Shown here: piece after piece, positions 1 through 28,300 of the stretch
How positions within the stretch are numbered: the stretch's first letter is position 1
Layout: each line of letters begins with the position of its first letter
Assembly (NCBI RefSeq): GCF_033807715.1
Contig: NC_084590.1
Location: 38,717,505-38,781,504 of the forward strand
DNA length: 64,000 nt
Source: Cololabis saira
Lineage: Eukaryota; Chordata; Actinopteri; Beloniformes; Belonidae
Direction of reading: 5' to 3'
Position numbers and translations under genes: made by a program
The notes under the pieces: generated by a model
What the model saw: the letters and a program-made list of their open reading frames with translations, nothing else
The model's database searches: none
Told to the model about the DNA's origin: nothing

Positions 1-284
1 GGCTCAGGTAGCTAACCACCAGGCTAAAATACTATTGGTATTTGTATATGGAATATTTCAACACAAATCTAGGTAAATGATATATTTTCAGGCAAATCGT
101 CGTAGCAGCAACGTAAAGTGAAAGCGTTTCTGCACCGGAAGTTCAGGTGTGGTCAGTTTAACACTGCAGGTGTTGGAGAACATGTCACACCCGAAATATA
201 CATTAACCCTGATGAAATTTACTCTGAAAGTGTTACTTTTAATCTAAGTAGTATGAAGGGTAATATCTACAAATTATGAAACAA

Positions 285-860
285 TTTCAGAATAATGTTC
301 CCCAGTGCACAGAACACAAAACCATCAAAAGGCTCAGAGAGTCTGGAGAAATCAAGGCCAACAATTAATAATGGAAACCTGAAATCTCTTGGCCCCCTGG
401 GACCACTGTTTTAAAAACAGCCCTGGAAATTACTGTGTGGGTTTTGGAGAACACTTCTGGAAAGCTGTGCCATCCAAAAATGCCGCTTTAGGCTTTTTTT
501 TTTCATGCAAAGTGATCATCCACAAATGCTGCCGTCAAACAAAGGGAAATTTGAAATTCAAATCTAGATGTTTCACTGACTGAAAATGTTTGGCACATCA
601 TAAAATGAAGATGTGTCGAAGAAGATCCAGGAATATTAAGCACCTTAATATATAATAATAACGGGACAACAGTCCCCAAACAGAAATCCAGAAACTAGTC
701 TTATCAGTTCCCGGACCTGGATGGACTGTTGTAAAAAGACGTAGGGATGCTACGCAGGAGTAGAAACTGCCCTGTTCCAACTTTTTTGAGATGATTCCCA
801 CCAAATCTTTAATGACCTTTAATTTCCTTAAAATGGTACATTTCCTCAATTAAAATATTC
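285..860 (+). mobile_element. Decayed Tc1/mariner-type DNA transposon
   Basis: The stretch reads like a mutated Tc1-like transposase gene of fish. It has the characteristic phrases for 'aaaccatcaaaaggctcaga', 'gtctggagaaatc', 'aacacttctggaaag' and 'gtgccatcc', and near 778 the 3' end phrase 'ctgttccaacttttttgag'. Stops and frameshifts break all frames, so no active transposase is encoded. It lies in the intron upstream of the first frem2 exon in the window. The family call is from recalled consensus text, and the exact ends are not resolved. Confidence 0.6.
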
Positions 861-992
861 AATATTGTCTGCGTTATATTATGAATAAAATATGTGTTTA
901 TTAGTTCACAGACCATTTTATTTTGTTTGAATTCAGACTAGGGCTGTGCGATATGTGTGGCTGTGTAAATAACTCGTAACTCGCTTTTTCAG

Positions 993-14999
<14,007 letters not shown>

Positions 15000-17235
15000 G
15001 ACTCTCTTTAAGGGATTTTGCTCATATTTTTATTTTGCAAGTGCCTCACGTTTAGCTAAAGATTAAAGATTGTGTCTGAAGCAGCACAAACTCTAAGAGC
15101 TTTGATTACATTCAGAAAACTACTTGAAATATGACACGGATCGTTCTGGGACCGGTCTGGACGCAAGGAGATGGACAGTGTTAGGAGCTGTTTCAAGGCA
15201 TTTGTCAAGTTGTTGTCAGCACTCGCTTATTGTTATTGGTTGGCTTTGACGCCAATTGATTAAAAAAAACAAAAAAAACAAAACAACAAAGGACAGTTCT
15301 ATGTTTCCAAAGGTGCTACAGAAGATCCCATTTAACTTGAATGCCATTGAGCTGCTTAGCTGAGTTGGTCAAGAGAAGGTGGATATTGTGCTTTACGTCG
15401 TAGTTATCAATAACAGGCTTTGTACATTTAAGTGCGCCAAAACGCTGTCTCCAATTTGCTTTCACTGAGAAAATGTCTCTGCTCTTAAAGAGAATGAGTT
15501 GTCCTTAGATGTGCCTAAGAAGTCCCATAGATTCTGAGGTTTTATTATGTAAAACGTTTGTCCTGTGTGATCAGTAAATCAATCAATCCAATGAAACCAG
15601 TCATTTGAATGAGTGTTGTCAGTTGTGCTCATGTTTCTGCATGCATTTCATCTTTTGTATTTTGAAAACTTTAAATGTTTATTTCAAATGGATTTGTGAC
15701 AAATGTGTCTGATCTGCTGTATTTCCACCCGTTTGTGTTTTACTGTATATCTCCCGTATTTATCAGTGCTTTACTGTTATTGTTATATATCCTCGATTAT
15801 TTAGTTGTTGAAACCCTGTATGATTTCAGGACTTAAAGAGGACATGAAAAAAAAAACAAAAAAAACTTTTCCATGCTTGAGAGAATATATTTCAGTGTCA
15901 GAACGCAACAAAAAATTTCGAACATGCATAACTCCTTCACTTATTTTTGAAAACAAAAGAATATCATTGCAGGTCACTGTGACATTACAGATCCAGATCA
16001 GAGCTAAACCCAATTTTAACTTCACTCAGCACATCATGCATTACTTGCTGTACTTCATAAATGGGTACCACAAAGCAGAACGCAGCCCTCCACCCTCTGA
16101 AAGCGGCTGCTATGAAAACACTGAAAAAGGTGCTTTTGCCCGGCATCCCTGTGGTATTTGAAACAAAGCATGTCAGACGTGTCATTAATACCTCAGGAAG
16201 TTGTGTTGTGTCAACCTACAGTATGACCTACAGTATGAGAAAAAAAGGCGTAACATGTCTCCTTTAATGATTGACAAGTGGCTCCAAATCAAATAAGAAA
16301 CTTTATTGTAAGAGGAGTGGTAGTGGAGCAACTTTAAAGCCAGTGTGTACAGCCTGGAAAAGTCACATTCAAGACCCACCAGTTCAGCAAAGGAATTATT
16401 TTCACTCTTGGTAGAACCACTTTAAATGTGGAGTTTACAATCACTAAAACACTTTCACAACAAAGCTTTATGACAGTTTTTTTTAATGCATTTCACAGAA
16501 AGGGAATTAAACATTTCTGTCGCCATGACTGATTAGTATTAAATGCATTGTTATATTTGTTCCAGTGCATTATTTTGGCATAAATCAAGTACTAGTTTTT
16601 GCTCGCATTTTAATTTGATTCCAACCTTTTTTGTCAAACCATTTGACATATTTGCCTTTGTGAAAAGAATATACAATGAAAAGTGAACATATAATTTTTT
16701 CTTTGAAGCATTTTGTAAATACGATGAAACAAACTGTTCATTCACAGCTTCTCTTTTTTCATGTCAGATACCAGTTTACCACAGATTCTGATTACCTCTC
16801 CATCCTTTGATAAACTTCATTTTGTACTTTTATAAATGTTTGGTTCATTTGCAATTTTATTTTGAAAACTATTCTATGCAATCTGTGATATAATACCTTC
16901 ATTATATGTTGCTTTCCACTATGTTTTGTTTGTTTTTTTGAAGTTTGGTGTACAATCTGCTTGCTTATTTAAACTTGAGCCTGCATTGTTGAACTACGTT
17001 TGCTCTTACTTTCACCACATCCTCATACTTTGAGTGCATTTGATGTTTCTACGCACATTCACGTATGTATGTATGTATGTATATACATCTATATTACAAT
17101 ATAACTATCCTGTTCACATGTTTTGGGAATGGTTGATGTTGAAAATTAATTCTATATGTGCTGTAAGTATTTGTAACATAGGCCGGAAGCAAAACTGGTC
17201 TGCAAATAAATAATTTTTTCAAGAAAAACTGGTTT
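15000..17235 (+). other. Probable frem2 3'UTR
   Basis: No open gene after the stop at 14997-14999. The first clear AATAAA downstream is at about 17206, followed by a T-rich element, so a 3'UTR of about 2.2 kb is likely. A short TATG array is at 17063-17080. Confidence 0.55.
17206..17211 (+). terminator. Candidate polyadenylation signal of frem2
   Basis: AATAAA overlapping a second copy (aaataaataa), followed by 'ttttttc'. It is the first such hexamer I found after the stop. Further AATAAA at about 17769 and 17921 are alternatives. Confidence 0.45.
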
Positions 17236-18600
17236 AAATGTGATGGTTTTAGAGAATGCAGAAAAGTAGGCTGAGGATAATACAGTTTAAATGTTTGATA
17301 AATGAAGTTTGCTGTTGTTATTTCGAGTATGTAGAAACATTTTATTCCGTTAACAGTAAATTAGGTTTAAAACAAGGGGGTCACATTGATTTGCAACAGC
17401 TCGGTAAACCATGTGCTTTTATTACCAGTGCATATTCATAAACAAAACAATGGGTAGGGTAAAATACTTCAGACACATCTCAAAAGGTGACCATTGGATT
17501 CTGAAAAGATGTATGTACTGCACTCCTGTTTGGTAACCAGTCAAACAACAGATTATATGCATGAAGAAAAAAAAAAAAAGAGTCCAGAATGATTTAATTG
17601 GTGATATGTGGCTTCTACTCGAGTCCTCAGATAAGCTCCACAGTGTGGAGGACTAATGTTTGGGTGTTAAACACAGTGCGGTGGAAAATGTAGTCAGAGC
17701 AGGAGCTTGTGTTGATTGCACGTTGGTTTTTCTGCTGTTGCTCCGTGCTTTCTACTGCAATTACAAAGAATAAACACAAGGGGGCGCAAGAGCGGCAAGT
17801 CCTTCATTTCGAGTCGTAGCTTCATGTAAATGCAGTTCGAAGCTCTGAAAGACGGATAGTTTACAAATGCATCATTGTGAGTGAGTTCTCAAACATGGGT
17901 GTGTTCACCGGCTGATGTCTAATAAATGCTCATTTACAGTTTTATATTTGTAATTATTTCTTGTGAAGCCACAAAACCAAAAGATTATTGTAAAACAGAA
18001 TCCATACTCCATCCCCATACTTTGCCAGTCTTAATGTAGACATCATTAGAGCAAATTAACAGTTTTATTTTTACAAAGCGACCAATATGCACCCCCCACA
18101 TGCATGTCTCTATGGAACTGAAAAATGTTTGATATTGTTCCTGAGATATGTGTATTATTTCCGTCATGTTGTTGGTATTAAAATGTTAAAGGCAAAACAA
18201 TCGTTTCAATTCTTCATCAAGACTTTTTTTTTTTTTTGTTGTTGTTGTTGGCATCCAAATGAAACTTTGGAAACGAGCTGCCCATTTGCACAAATACTGA
18301 TCTGCATTTTCAAAATGTTGATGGATACTGAATTCTGCTTGACTGGGAACTTTCCCTAAAAGTTCCAAAGAAAGAAATAAAGAACAAACGCAAAGAAAAA
18401 AAATCTAGAAAAATAATTTCGTGAATGCTGAGCTTGTACAAAAATGAAATAAATTAACGTCGCCCATTGCTTTCACTCCTTTAAAATAACAATTATAAAC
18501 AAAACTGATTATTGTGCTGCTTACATATGCAATAATATGACACACTTTTTCTTTAATGCATGTGCTGTGTTTGTTTCAAAAGCCCACTCCTTTACAGCTG

Positions 18601-18636
<36 letters not shown>

Positions 18637-18638
18637 AA

Positions 18639-18674
<36 letters not shown>

Positions 18675-19389
18675 AATCACACACACATCGTCAAAATCCG
18701 GGAATCCTTCATCTTTCGTTGCCCCCTGAAAAGGCAAAAACACTGTGTGTTCCAAGTCATAGCACATACATACAGCGTGATCTAATATACACAATATACA
18801 TTCAAGTATATACAATACATACAGCAAACCAATGCACAGATGGTGGTGACATTTAATATGTGAGAAAGTTTACATTTCATCGCTGGAGAAGCATGGCACT
18901 GTTCATTTCACTGTAAGCATTAACTAACTCTTGGTTAAAGCAGCAGACGGGTACGCGGAGTCGTTGCCTAGCCATTCAAGGGGGGAAAAAAAATAAATTA
19001 AAACTTCATGCATCTGAACAAGTTATGGCTGATTAAATATTTCAGTTTATCTGCTAAAGTGTCAGGTCTCACAGAAGGTCTAGTATGACAACATCCCACA
19101 GGGAAAAAACAAAAAAACAAAAAAAAACAGCCTTTGAATCAGTCCAGTCTTTAGATTTAGGTTTCCACTCCTCCCTACGACGTCACATTACTCGACTTGG
19201 GAAAAACAAAAAAAAAAAAATCAACCTTCAATACACACGATAAAAGGTTAAACGAGGTGACGGTCGTATCTGGGGAAATCTGCTGATGTGCACATCAAAA
19301 AGGCTGTGCTGGAGATATCATTGCACCCTGTGGATTACATTAGTTGTGTCATCAGTGCTTGCAGTGGTGAGGATGGCTGTCGCAGGTCT
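17236..19389 (-). other. frem2-trim3 convergent interval, mostly probable trim3 3'UTR
   Basis: Holds no coding region. The trim3 transcript should end here. TTTATT on the + strand near 18064 (AATAAA on the transcript) and near 17341 are possible poly-A signals. The interval contains a CA repeat. The two 3'UTRs may touch or overlap. Confidence 0.45.
18601..18690. repeat. (CA)n microsatellite, interrupted
   Basis: Two CA arrays separated by CTCAATCA, with a third short one after it. Confidence 0.95.
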
Positions 19390-22300
19390 CTACTGCAGGT
19401 AGCGGTAGACCTTAAAGCAGTGGTTCCCGGAGTCTGCCACCGCCACGTGGCCGTCGGACGTGAGGGCCAAGCCCTGCGGGCCGTAGAGCGGGTCGGCTGA
19501 CGTGTTGATATACGAGAGGAAAGACCCTGAGCTGTCGAACACCTACAACAGAGACAGGTCGGCTGAGTGAGTCAGATTTTTTTTTTTTTTTGCGTACTCG
19601 CATCCGTATTAAAAAAAAAAAAGGTATTCTCGCAAAGCTGACCTGGATCCGGCTGTTGCCCCAATCTGCAACAATAATATTCCCATTGGCATCCACGGCC
19701 ACACCCGTTGGGGCATTGAACTGGCCGTTCCCTTCCCCGTGGGAACCAAATTTAAACAGGAACTCCCCATCTGCATTGTACACCTGTCGAGTAAAACATG
19801 GAAAAGAATGAGGGAATGACTCCATCACACGTCGTGTAAAACATGCCTAGAGAGAAAAAATAAAGAGGATACAATTGTTTAAAATCACTGGAAACAAACA
19901 CAGCCAGACGTCTCTTCAAAGTTTTTTGACACTAAAATACACGCATAAGTCATTTATCCATAATCCTTCCAGTCAGTACTGGAGTTGAGGGGGGGATGAG
20001 GGGGGATGGCATCCCCTCTGAAATAAAAACGGTCCAAATCATCCCCCCAGTAAAACTGCCATCCCCCCTTTCTATCCCTTATGTCATTTCATCAATGAAT
20101 GTGGTTTTACTGCTATTTCAACATTTAGAGTCATCACCAGAAAAATAACTTATTTGACAATTTTCACCTGTTTCAAGTCAATTTTCACTTGAAATAAGTA
20201 GGAAAATCTGCCAGTGGGACAAGATTTATCTTTTTATTAAAAAATCTCCACTGGCAGATTTTTCTACTTATTTCAAGTGAAAATCTACTTGAAACAGGGG
20301 AAAATTGTTTTTTCCAATGATGTCTTGTTTTAAGGGTAATGAGATTTTTTTTACTAAAATGAGACATTTTAACTAGAAATATTCTTGTTAAGATTTTCAG
20401 TTTTTGCAGTGATCCATTTTACTTATCCTGTGAAGGACAGAGTCATATTGATAAGTTCAGAAAACTGTTTTTTATTGTTGTGTTTTGATGTATTTGATGT
20501 AAGCCCAGTGGATATTTAAAGCTTACAGAAGGCTGCATTTAACTGCTGCTATGTCATTCCTGCAGGTGTTTTGGTCAGTGCTATTATTTGTAATATATTA
20601 TATTATTTGTAATCAGCACAAATTATCTGTCCCCATATGATAAAATCCACCATCCCCCCTGATTGTTTTTTAAACTCGAGTACTGCTTCCAGTGGAGGTT
20701 CACTACGATAACCAGTGAGTGTTGGTGTTTTCATACCTTGACTGAATGGTTGTGAAAGTCTGTAACAACAATCTCATTTTTGTTATTAACAGCCACAAAG
20801 TGAGGACCTAAACACAACAAAAGAGACAGAGAAGGGAAGAGCAGCTGTGAGTCATCCGTGGCTTTACAGAACACAAAAGGAAGTTCCACACTATTTTTGG
20901 ACTTGGAAAACAAAAAAACAAAAAAGGAGACAAAATGGCCACAGAGAGAAACTTTGTGAGCTGATGTTGGACAACGTGTGAAAAAGGTGAAAGAACTGAT
21001 GAATCAACATGTAAAGTTGAAAAAAAAAAAAAAAGAGGAAGAAAAGAAAAGACAAAGATTTCCCTTCCCAGGTCACACTCACGGTCATTTAATTACTTAC
21101 TGAAAACAGGACCAGATTTACTAAGCTTTGTTTCCAGTGCAATGTTTGCACCACTTTTCTCTATAAGAAAAGAAAAAGGTCCAAGTGAGAAATGAAACTG
21201 AAAGGAAAGTGAATTTCAAATTAAACAAAGCTGCGTCGCCGAAGCCACACGATGGGGGAGTTTGCTGTGACGCAAGCAAATCACGGCTCCTCCTCAAATC
21301 TGAGTGAGAAGTAAAAAGGTAAACATCACATTGGTTCATGCACTGGTGCGAATCGTAACTCCGTGCTTGTTAATAGCTGCTGATGATGCGGAGCACGTGG
21401 AAGGTTTAAGGTGATCAGTGCAACAATAAAACCAGCAGCCGTGTGCCGACTGTTGTCAGTAATCCAGCAGCTGAGCATGCAGACATTAGCTGGGCTCTAA
21501 ATTTAAGTTCACTTTATTAAATCATAGACACATGCTGCTAAGTTAATTACTGTTGGGGAGAAAACATTAATGAAATCAGTAAATCTGGCCCAAACCACAT
21601 CTTCACACATGCTGCTTCATTTGATGTGCATTTCAGCTTATTCCTGCAACAAACATGTATTAGGTTAATCAAACTGGAGGTTATTTGTTAAAGCAAACGA
21701 TACCTGCAAAGTGTCTGTCCGAAGTTCCTCTGGCACCAAACTTTGTGACCAGCTTCCCATTTGATTGGAAGATGAAGACGCAGCAGGCTTTATTATCGAC
21801 TGTGATGATGTGTCCATTCTTATCCACGGCGACACCTTTGGGTCCCATCAGTCTCCCAGCGCCAATTTTATTCTGCGTCAGCCAGAGAGAGAGAGAGAGT
21901 GTGTAGCATTTCCCCTTTTTTTTCCTGTCAGATTTATATTTGTGTTTTTGTGCATCACAGCTCTCACCTTGAACTTGCCATCTGAGGAGAAGATGCTAAT
22001 CCATCTGTTGTCATAGTCAGCAACAATTATGTCGCCGTTCATGTCCACGGTTACGCCTGTGGGGCGCTGCAGCTGTCCCGGTGAACGACCCCGGACCCCG
22101 AACCTCATCTTAAACTGACCGTCGTTGGAGAATACCTGGAAAATGATACAATTTAGTTCATTCAGAATCTAAATTATTATTATTATTTTTTTAATTCTCT
22201 TTCCTTTTTCCCCAGAGAGAATGAGTAACAGTTACCTGTATACACTGGTTGTTGCTGTCTGCCACCACAATTCGCCCATTATTGGCGGCGGAGATGCCTT

Positions 22301-25300
22301 GAAGGTTGGTGAACTCTCCTTTGTCTCGTCCTCTTGTTCCTGTCAAACCAGCAGGACACCAGGGTTTAGGCAGGGGTGAAAACGTTACACCTACCAGGAG
22401 TGCTGCACAACTGACGACTGATGAGTTTGTTTTTTATTTCAACAGTTTGATAACAGGAGAAATGGGCAATACTAAAGGAAACTCCTTATTCCACTAAAAC
22501 ACACTTTACATAAAAAAGATTTTACTTAATATCCATCTCACTTCTAAAAAAGTTGGTGTGTACAGTGTGTAAAATATAAATAAAATAATTAAAACATCCA
22601 ACTAAGGAAATGTTTCATCATAAGGGGAAAAAAGAAGTTTGAATATGATGGCAGCAACAGATTTAAAAAAAGTTGGGAAAGGACCATTAACAACAACTGT
22701 TTATTTGCTTTGTCTTTGTTTTTAGACTGCAATCATGTATTCTGCATATTTTAAATCTTTGTACAATCTTTTGCTGTATTTTACATAGGTAGAGGCTTCG
22801 TATAAGCCCCTTGGGCTTTTTGCCTCATCCTAGCACATTACCAATCTCTTTTTACATTTGTATGTTACTTGTTCTGTTTTTTATACTGTGCGGAATAAAT
22901 AAAATCAAAAAAATCAAATCAACAGTCCATACACATCTGAAAACTGAGGAAAATGGTTATAGAGTTTTAGATAAGGAATGTTTTTCCAACTTTTGTCTGA
23001 TACAGGATTCAATGCTATAATCGCTCAGCAGTTCTAGCTCTTCCTTACTACATTTATGGTTTTTAATTGAGGTGGGGGGTCCGTACTGCAGGCAGGCTGG
23101 TCCCACACCCAGACTCTTCCACTATCATGCAGTGAGCTGTTAAGACCTGTTCTGCCCTAGTCCAATGCCTTCCCTGAGGAAATCTGGATGGGATCTCCTC
23201 TAACACCTGTATATATATCTTATAGCATCGTCCAGATGTGCAGGCTAAGCCTTCCATAGACACCAATGAACCCTGACAACCTCAGAAATGCCAGCCTTTG
23301 AACTGAGCACTGAAACTCCAGAACATTGCATCCATGGTTTCCAAAATGACTGTCACAGTCCCATTATCGGACCACAGGACAGTTTTCCACTTTGCCAAAT
23401 TAATTTCCTGCCTTGTCCAATCAGACAGAGAGATTTCATGCTTCCAGTGATGTTATGTGTCAGAGTTTATGAGATATTCAAAGGATTTTCCATTTTACAC
23501 TAATTATTTTGAAACCGTTTCAACAATTTGTAGAAATGTTTTTTTTTTTTTTTTTACAGATTGGTGAAACTCTGCAACTTTGCCTGTTTGAGATGCTCTT
23601 TTTATACGTTTATATCAATTTCAACGGCTCGTTGCCAATTAACCTTATTAGTTATGAGATGTTCCTCCTGGGTTTTTTTTCCTCTTTCCTTTAGTACCAA
23701 TTACTTTTCCAGACTTTAGTTACCCTTGACACAGCTTTTGAGACATGCTGCTTCCATCAAATTCAAAATAAGATATCTTTTTGTGAACTATTAAAATATC
23801 TCATGTTCAGTTTGTGATATGCTTTTCATTTTCCCCTGATTAACAAATCATTAGGGCTGGAGTTACTAAAGAAAAAAGGGAAAAGCATTGTGCAGCCTGG
23901 GCACTAGGAATGGGCGATATTTTACCGTTCACGATATACCGTCAAAAAAATTCCCCACGGTAAGAATTTGTAAATTCACGGTAAAAACGATAAATTCCCA
24001 TTGATGACGTTTTTGTGTAACAAACATGGCCGAAGGCGGATCTGAGAGCGAGGAGCTCGTTGTTAAACGAGGCTCCAGCTCTGGAACTGGTTTGGATTTA
24101 AAAAGAGTGACGAGGAGGAAACATCATCTATTATGTGCAGAGTCTGCAAAAACAGAAGGAAATGGTTGTTACATTTTGATATAACGTTTGACTATTACGA
24201 AAAAAAATTGCAATAGTATCTAATTTGTGGCATGTTCCAGCCACAGGTTAATTTACACATTTTATTTATATTAGAAGAGGTCATCACTGATTGGATTTTA
24301 TTTTCAGTGAACTTTTATTTATTTGTCCCGTTTCTTTATTTATCAGGTTGTATTTTTTTCTACTTTGTGATTTTATAAGCTAAGAAAACTTGAAGGACAA
24401 TGGTACTTTTGCTGTTTGCACTGTTATCCCACTGTTTAAGCCATACAGTTTGAATAAATGTTGAATCGTTTCTTACATTTCAAACTTGTTTCATTTGAGT
24501 CATTACAGTTTTGCAGTACCAGTGTACTAATTTAATGGTTTTTTATCAATTCAATTTAATTGGTGTAGTTTAGTAGCATTTAGTATTCTTTTAGAACAGT
24601 GTTTTGGGGGCTCCAAAGACTGCATGTGGTGATAGATTTATAGTTAAAAAGGTGGAGTTGAATTGGTATTTTTTTTAAATCGCCATTTTTATCGTTATCG
24701 GGATAAATGCCAGAAATTATCGTGATAAATTTTTTAGTCCATACCGCCCATCCCTTCTGGGCACTAAAATTAAGTGCAAAACTAGCAGGTATTCACCCAC
24801 CAACTCTGTAGATCAGCTCATCCTCTATCGGGTTCTCCTTTTTCTTGGTGGTGCTGTACATGCTGGAGGGCCTGCGCACGGCCTTCTGCCGGACATGACC
24901 CCCTCCTCCACTCGGGGATTTCACTCTTCGCTTCACGTCGTCAGGTGACTGCAAGACGTCCGACGGCTTGACGGCGCGCAGACGGAAGGGACTCCCCCTC
25001 ACGGGCTGCTCGTACAACAGCAGGGAGAAGGTGTATTCTCCCTCGGAGCGGATGGTATATCCAACCTCATAAGTGCCGTTCTTATTGTCCATCACCTCGG
25101 CCTCGGTGCACCCTCTATCCACGGAGATGATCTCGGCCCTCAGGGCCGCATTCCCAGTCTTCACTAGCTCTCCATCCTTGTCTTTAGTGGTGACGGTGAT
25201 GGAGGTGTGCTGGCCGACCAGCGCGTGTCTGAGGCCCTCACCGGTGGCCACGCTGGCGTGGCCCACAGCCCCCGTGGTGATGAGGACGCCCAGGTTCTGG

Positions 25301-28300
25301 ATGGAGCGCCTCAGTCCCTCCGTCTCCACCTGGCATCCCAGGTGTCCATTTTCATGGGGGTGCTCAGGGAAGGTGTGCCTGGCGAGAGCGCTGACCCGCT
25401 CACCCATCTGTTTCTGGACCAGAAGGACCTCGGTCGCGCTGCCATGGCTGAGGGCGTGTTCTGTAAAGTTGCAGCTGCTTTGAATGTTGTCTTTGCCTTG
25501 AAGCAAGGAGGTCAGCTGAGCCTGGAGCACCTAAACATGCCCAGAGAGACAGAAGGCAGTGAGCGCCAAAGTGTGAAACATTCACTGTGTTTACATGCAT
25601 CAATAACCCTTTTAAAACCCGAATATTAGCAATAACCCGGTTTTGCACGGCCATGTAACACCAATAAGTCCTTTGAATAACCCAAATTTGCTCATATTCG
25701 GGTTTTTAAAAACCCCTGGGTTACTCCTATTCAGAGGTGTCAAGTAACGAAGTACAAATACTTCGTTACCTTACTTAAGTAGAAATTTTGGTTATCTATA
25801 CTTCACTGGAGTAATTATTTTTCACACGACTTTTTACTTTTACTCCTTACATTTTCACGCAATTATCTGTACTTTTTACTCCTTACATTTTAAAAACAGC
25901 CTTGTTACTCTATTTCATTTCGGCCTTTAAATAAAAACTATCCAGTTAAATTGCTCCATCCGGATAGAGTGAATTTGGTTGTGGTTGTTTCAGATGTTCT
26001 TGTCCAGTTTTGTTCTTACATCCGTTCCCTCAGATTCCTGCAACTAAACTTGGATGTTCATTCCAATAAAGGTTAGGATAAATGATAACATGCCTCTGAA
26101 GTTTGACTTTTTGCACCATTACAATACTTATAGGCAACTAGTCATCATATCTCCTGCTCTCTGAAACACATGTTAATGCTCAATAGTACACATATATGCT
26201 TCTTTAATATATTTGCATTATACTAAGATGCATTCATTTTCAATGGCTTTTGTCCTTAATGGCTTTTTTCCCCCTTACATTACTTTTACTTTTATACTTT
26301 AAGTAGTTTTGAAACCAGTACTTTTATACTTTTACTTGAGTAAAAAACTTGAGTTGATACTTCAACTTCTACAGGAGTATTTTTAAACTCTAATATCTAT
26401 ACTTCTACCTGAGTAATGAATGTGAATACTTTTGACACCTCTGCTCCTTTTAAAACCCGAATACTCGGTCATGTAAACGCCAAACGGGATATCCCCATCA
26501 AACGGAACATGAATTTGTTTTCTGCGCATGCGCTTTTTGCAAGGAATCTTGTTCTTTTGAGTCCAGGACGTTCTTATAAACACGGAGAAACGCAAGACCA
26601 CGCCACACTTTTGGAGTGAGGAGGAGACTAATCACTTCATAAATGTAATGAAGGATATGAACATTTTGGCATTTGTGGACGGTAGAAAGTACGGGGATAG
26701 CGAGATTTACAAGAAGGTGAGCGAAAAGTTGCGCGAAGCAGCATTTGGATACAGGACGAAGAAGCGGAAATGACAGGAATTGCGTCATGATGTTCTCCGT
26801 GCGTCACTGGTTTGATCCAGATATCCCGAATGATTAATTACCATGTAAACAGAATATTTTACGAATGTTTCAGTAATCGGAATATTAGCAATAACCCAAA
26901 TTTTGACTGCATGTAAACGTAGTCATTCACACATTTAAAAACCAACAAAAAAAAAAAGAAAATATCAGTAAGTTGTCCTACCTTCTGTTTGGTGCTGCAG
27001 ATGTTTTCCACCTCAGTGATGAGGGCGGTCTTGCGTTGGTGTAAGGCCTTCTCCAGCTCGTCAAAGGTGTTACTGATTTCAGTCACTGCCTCATTTTTCC
27101 TCCCCGTCAACTGCTTGGAGATCTCATTAACAAGGTCAATGGCAGCCGTCAGTTGAGGTAGCCTACCAGGAGGAAGAGGACACATTCTCTTTCAGTATAT
27201 TTAAGATCTTCCACAAGATTTAAGCTCTGAAAGTCATACCTGTTGCGCACGGTGTCCAGCTGATTTTTAAGAGCGGACTTGTGCTGCTCCAGCACATCCC
27301 TCAGAGGAACGGTCACATGTTCCCGGTGCTCTCCCTCAGTACACTCCAAACACATGGCCGTCTCACATGACTCGCAGTAGAACTCCATCACCTGCAGGTG
27401 GTGCAGTAGAGCACAAGACGCCTTTTTGTTTTTTTTTTTTGTTGAAAATCTTTATGAATTCTCTGTGTACAACAGTTTTTCTCAATACACGAGTCAAAAT
27501 ATCATTTGGGTGATGTTTGTAAATTTGTTGTACAAAAAGCTAGAAAAGAGACTAAAAGGAGATGTATATCTGTTGTGGGAGTTAAACAATGGAATGACAC
27601 TAACCTAGATTTACAAATGTGCAGCTCATGTTCGGTTTACAAAAAAAGATTTGTAGAGCAATCTTTGAAAGATACAAATGTTAATTTGTTTTTGTTTGTT
27701 GCTGTTCTTCTCTGATATTTATTTAAAAAAATGTCTTTACTACTATTTATGTAAACCTTATTGGTCCTCCTTTTCTGGTTTAGTTTTGCTATTATTTTTT
27801 TGTTTGTTTGTATGTAGGACAGGCATTAATATAAGCACTATGCTTCTGCCTGGGCCTTTTCAGTCACTATTTTTTTTGATAATGCTTGTAGTGTGATGTG
27901 ACTGAATAAAGAATTTCAAACAATCAAACAACATTCAACGCAATGATCCTTAACTTGTCTCAGCCAGGAGTGTCTTTGGAACTACTTGACAGGTTTTCAT
28001 TTTGCTCTGGCTTACCTTGCCCTCGTGGTTGGGACAAGAAAGGGGCTGGCAAGTGGTAGCCGTGTTGGCCGACTCCAGCACGCTGCAGGCTTCGGGCCGG
28101 CTGCACTCGGGGTCTCGCTGCAACACCTCCATTAGGTTTGTGATAAAGAAGTTGTTTTGTAGGGCTGCCACCCCCTTCTCGGGCAGGATGGAAGTTTGTC
28201 TGCATACTGGACACGACAGGGTCAAGGACTGGGGAGGGATGTAGTTCTGGAGACATCTAAGATGAGAGCAGGCTGGATTAGTTACAGAGCAGAGATGAAC

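Larger units (their letters stand above)
25590..26925 (+). mobile_element. DNA transposon with TTTACATGCA inverted ends in a trim3 intron
   Basis: The left end 'tttacatgca' and right end 'tgcatgtaaa' are inverted. Both subterminal regions carry 'aatattagcaataaccc'. The element encloses a Myb/SANT-like ORF and is interrupted by a hAT-like MITE at 25732-26443. Confidence 0.55.

Noticed and set aside
15805..16161. 118-codon + strand frame after the frem2 stop
   Set aside because: It lies in the presumed 3'UTR, has no protein-like pattern and is not linked by splice sites to the gene.
18601..18690. Regular spaced repeats as a possible CRISPR array
   Set aside because: A simple CA microsatellite in a vertebrate genome, with no spacers.
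25073..25629. Two + strand frames of 136 and 140 codons
   Set aside because: They are shadows of the large trim3 exon (24801-25530) on the other strand.
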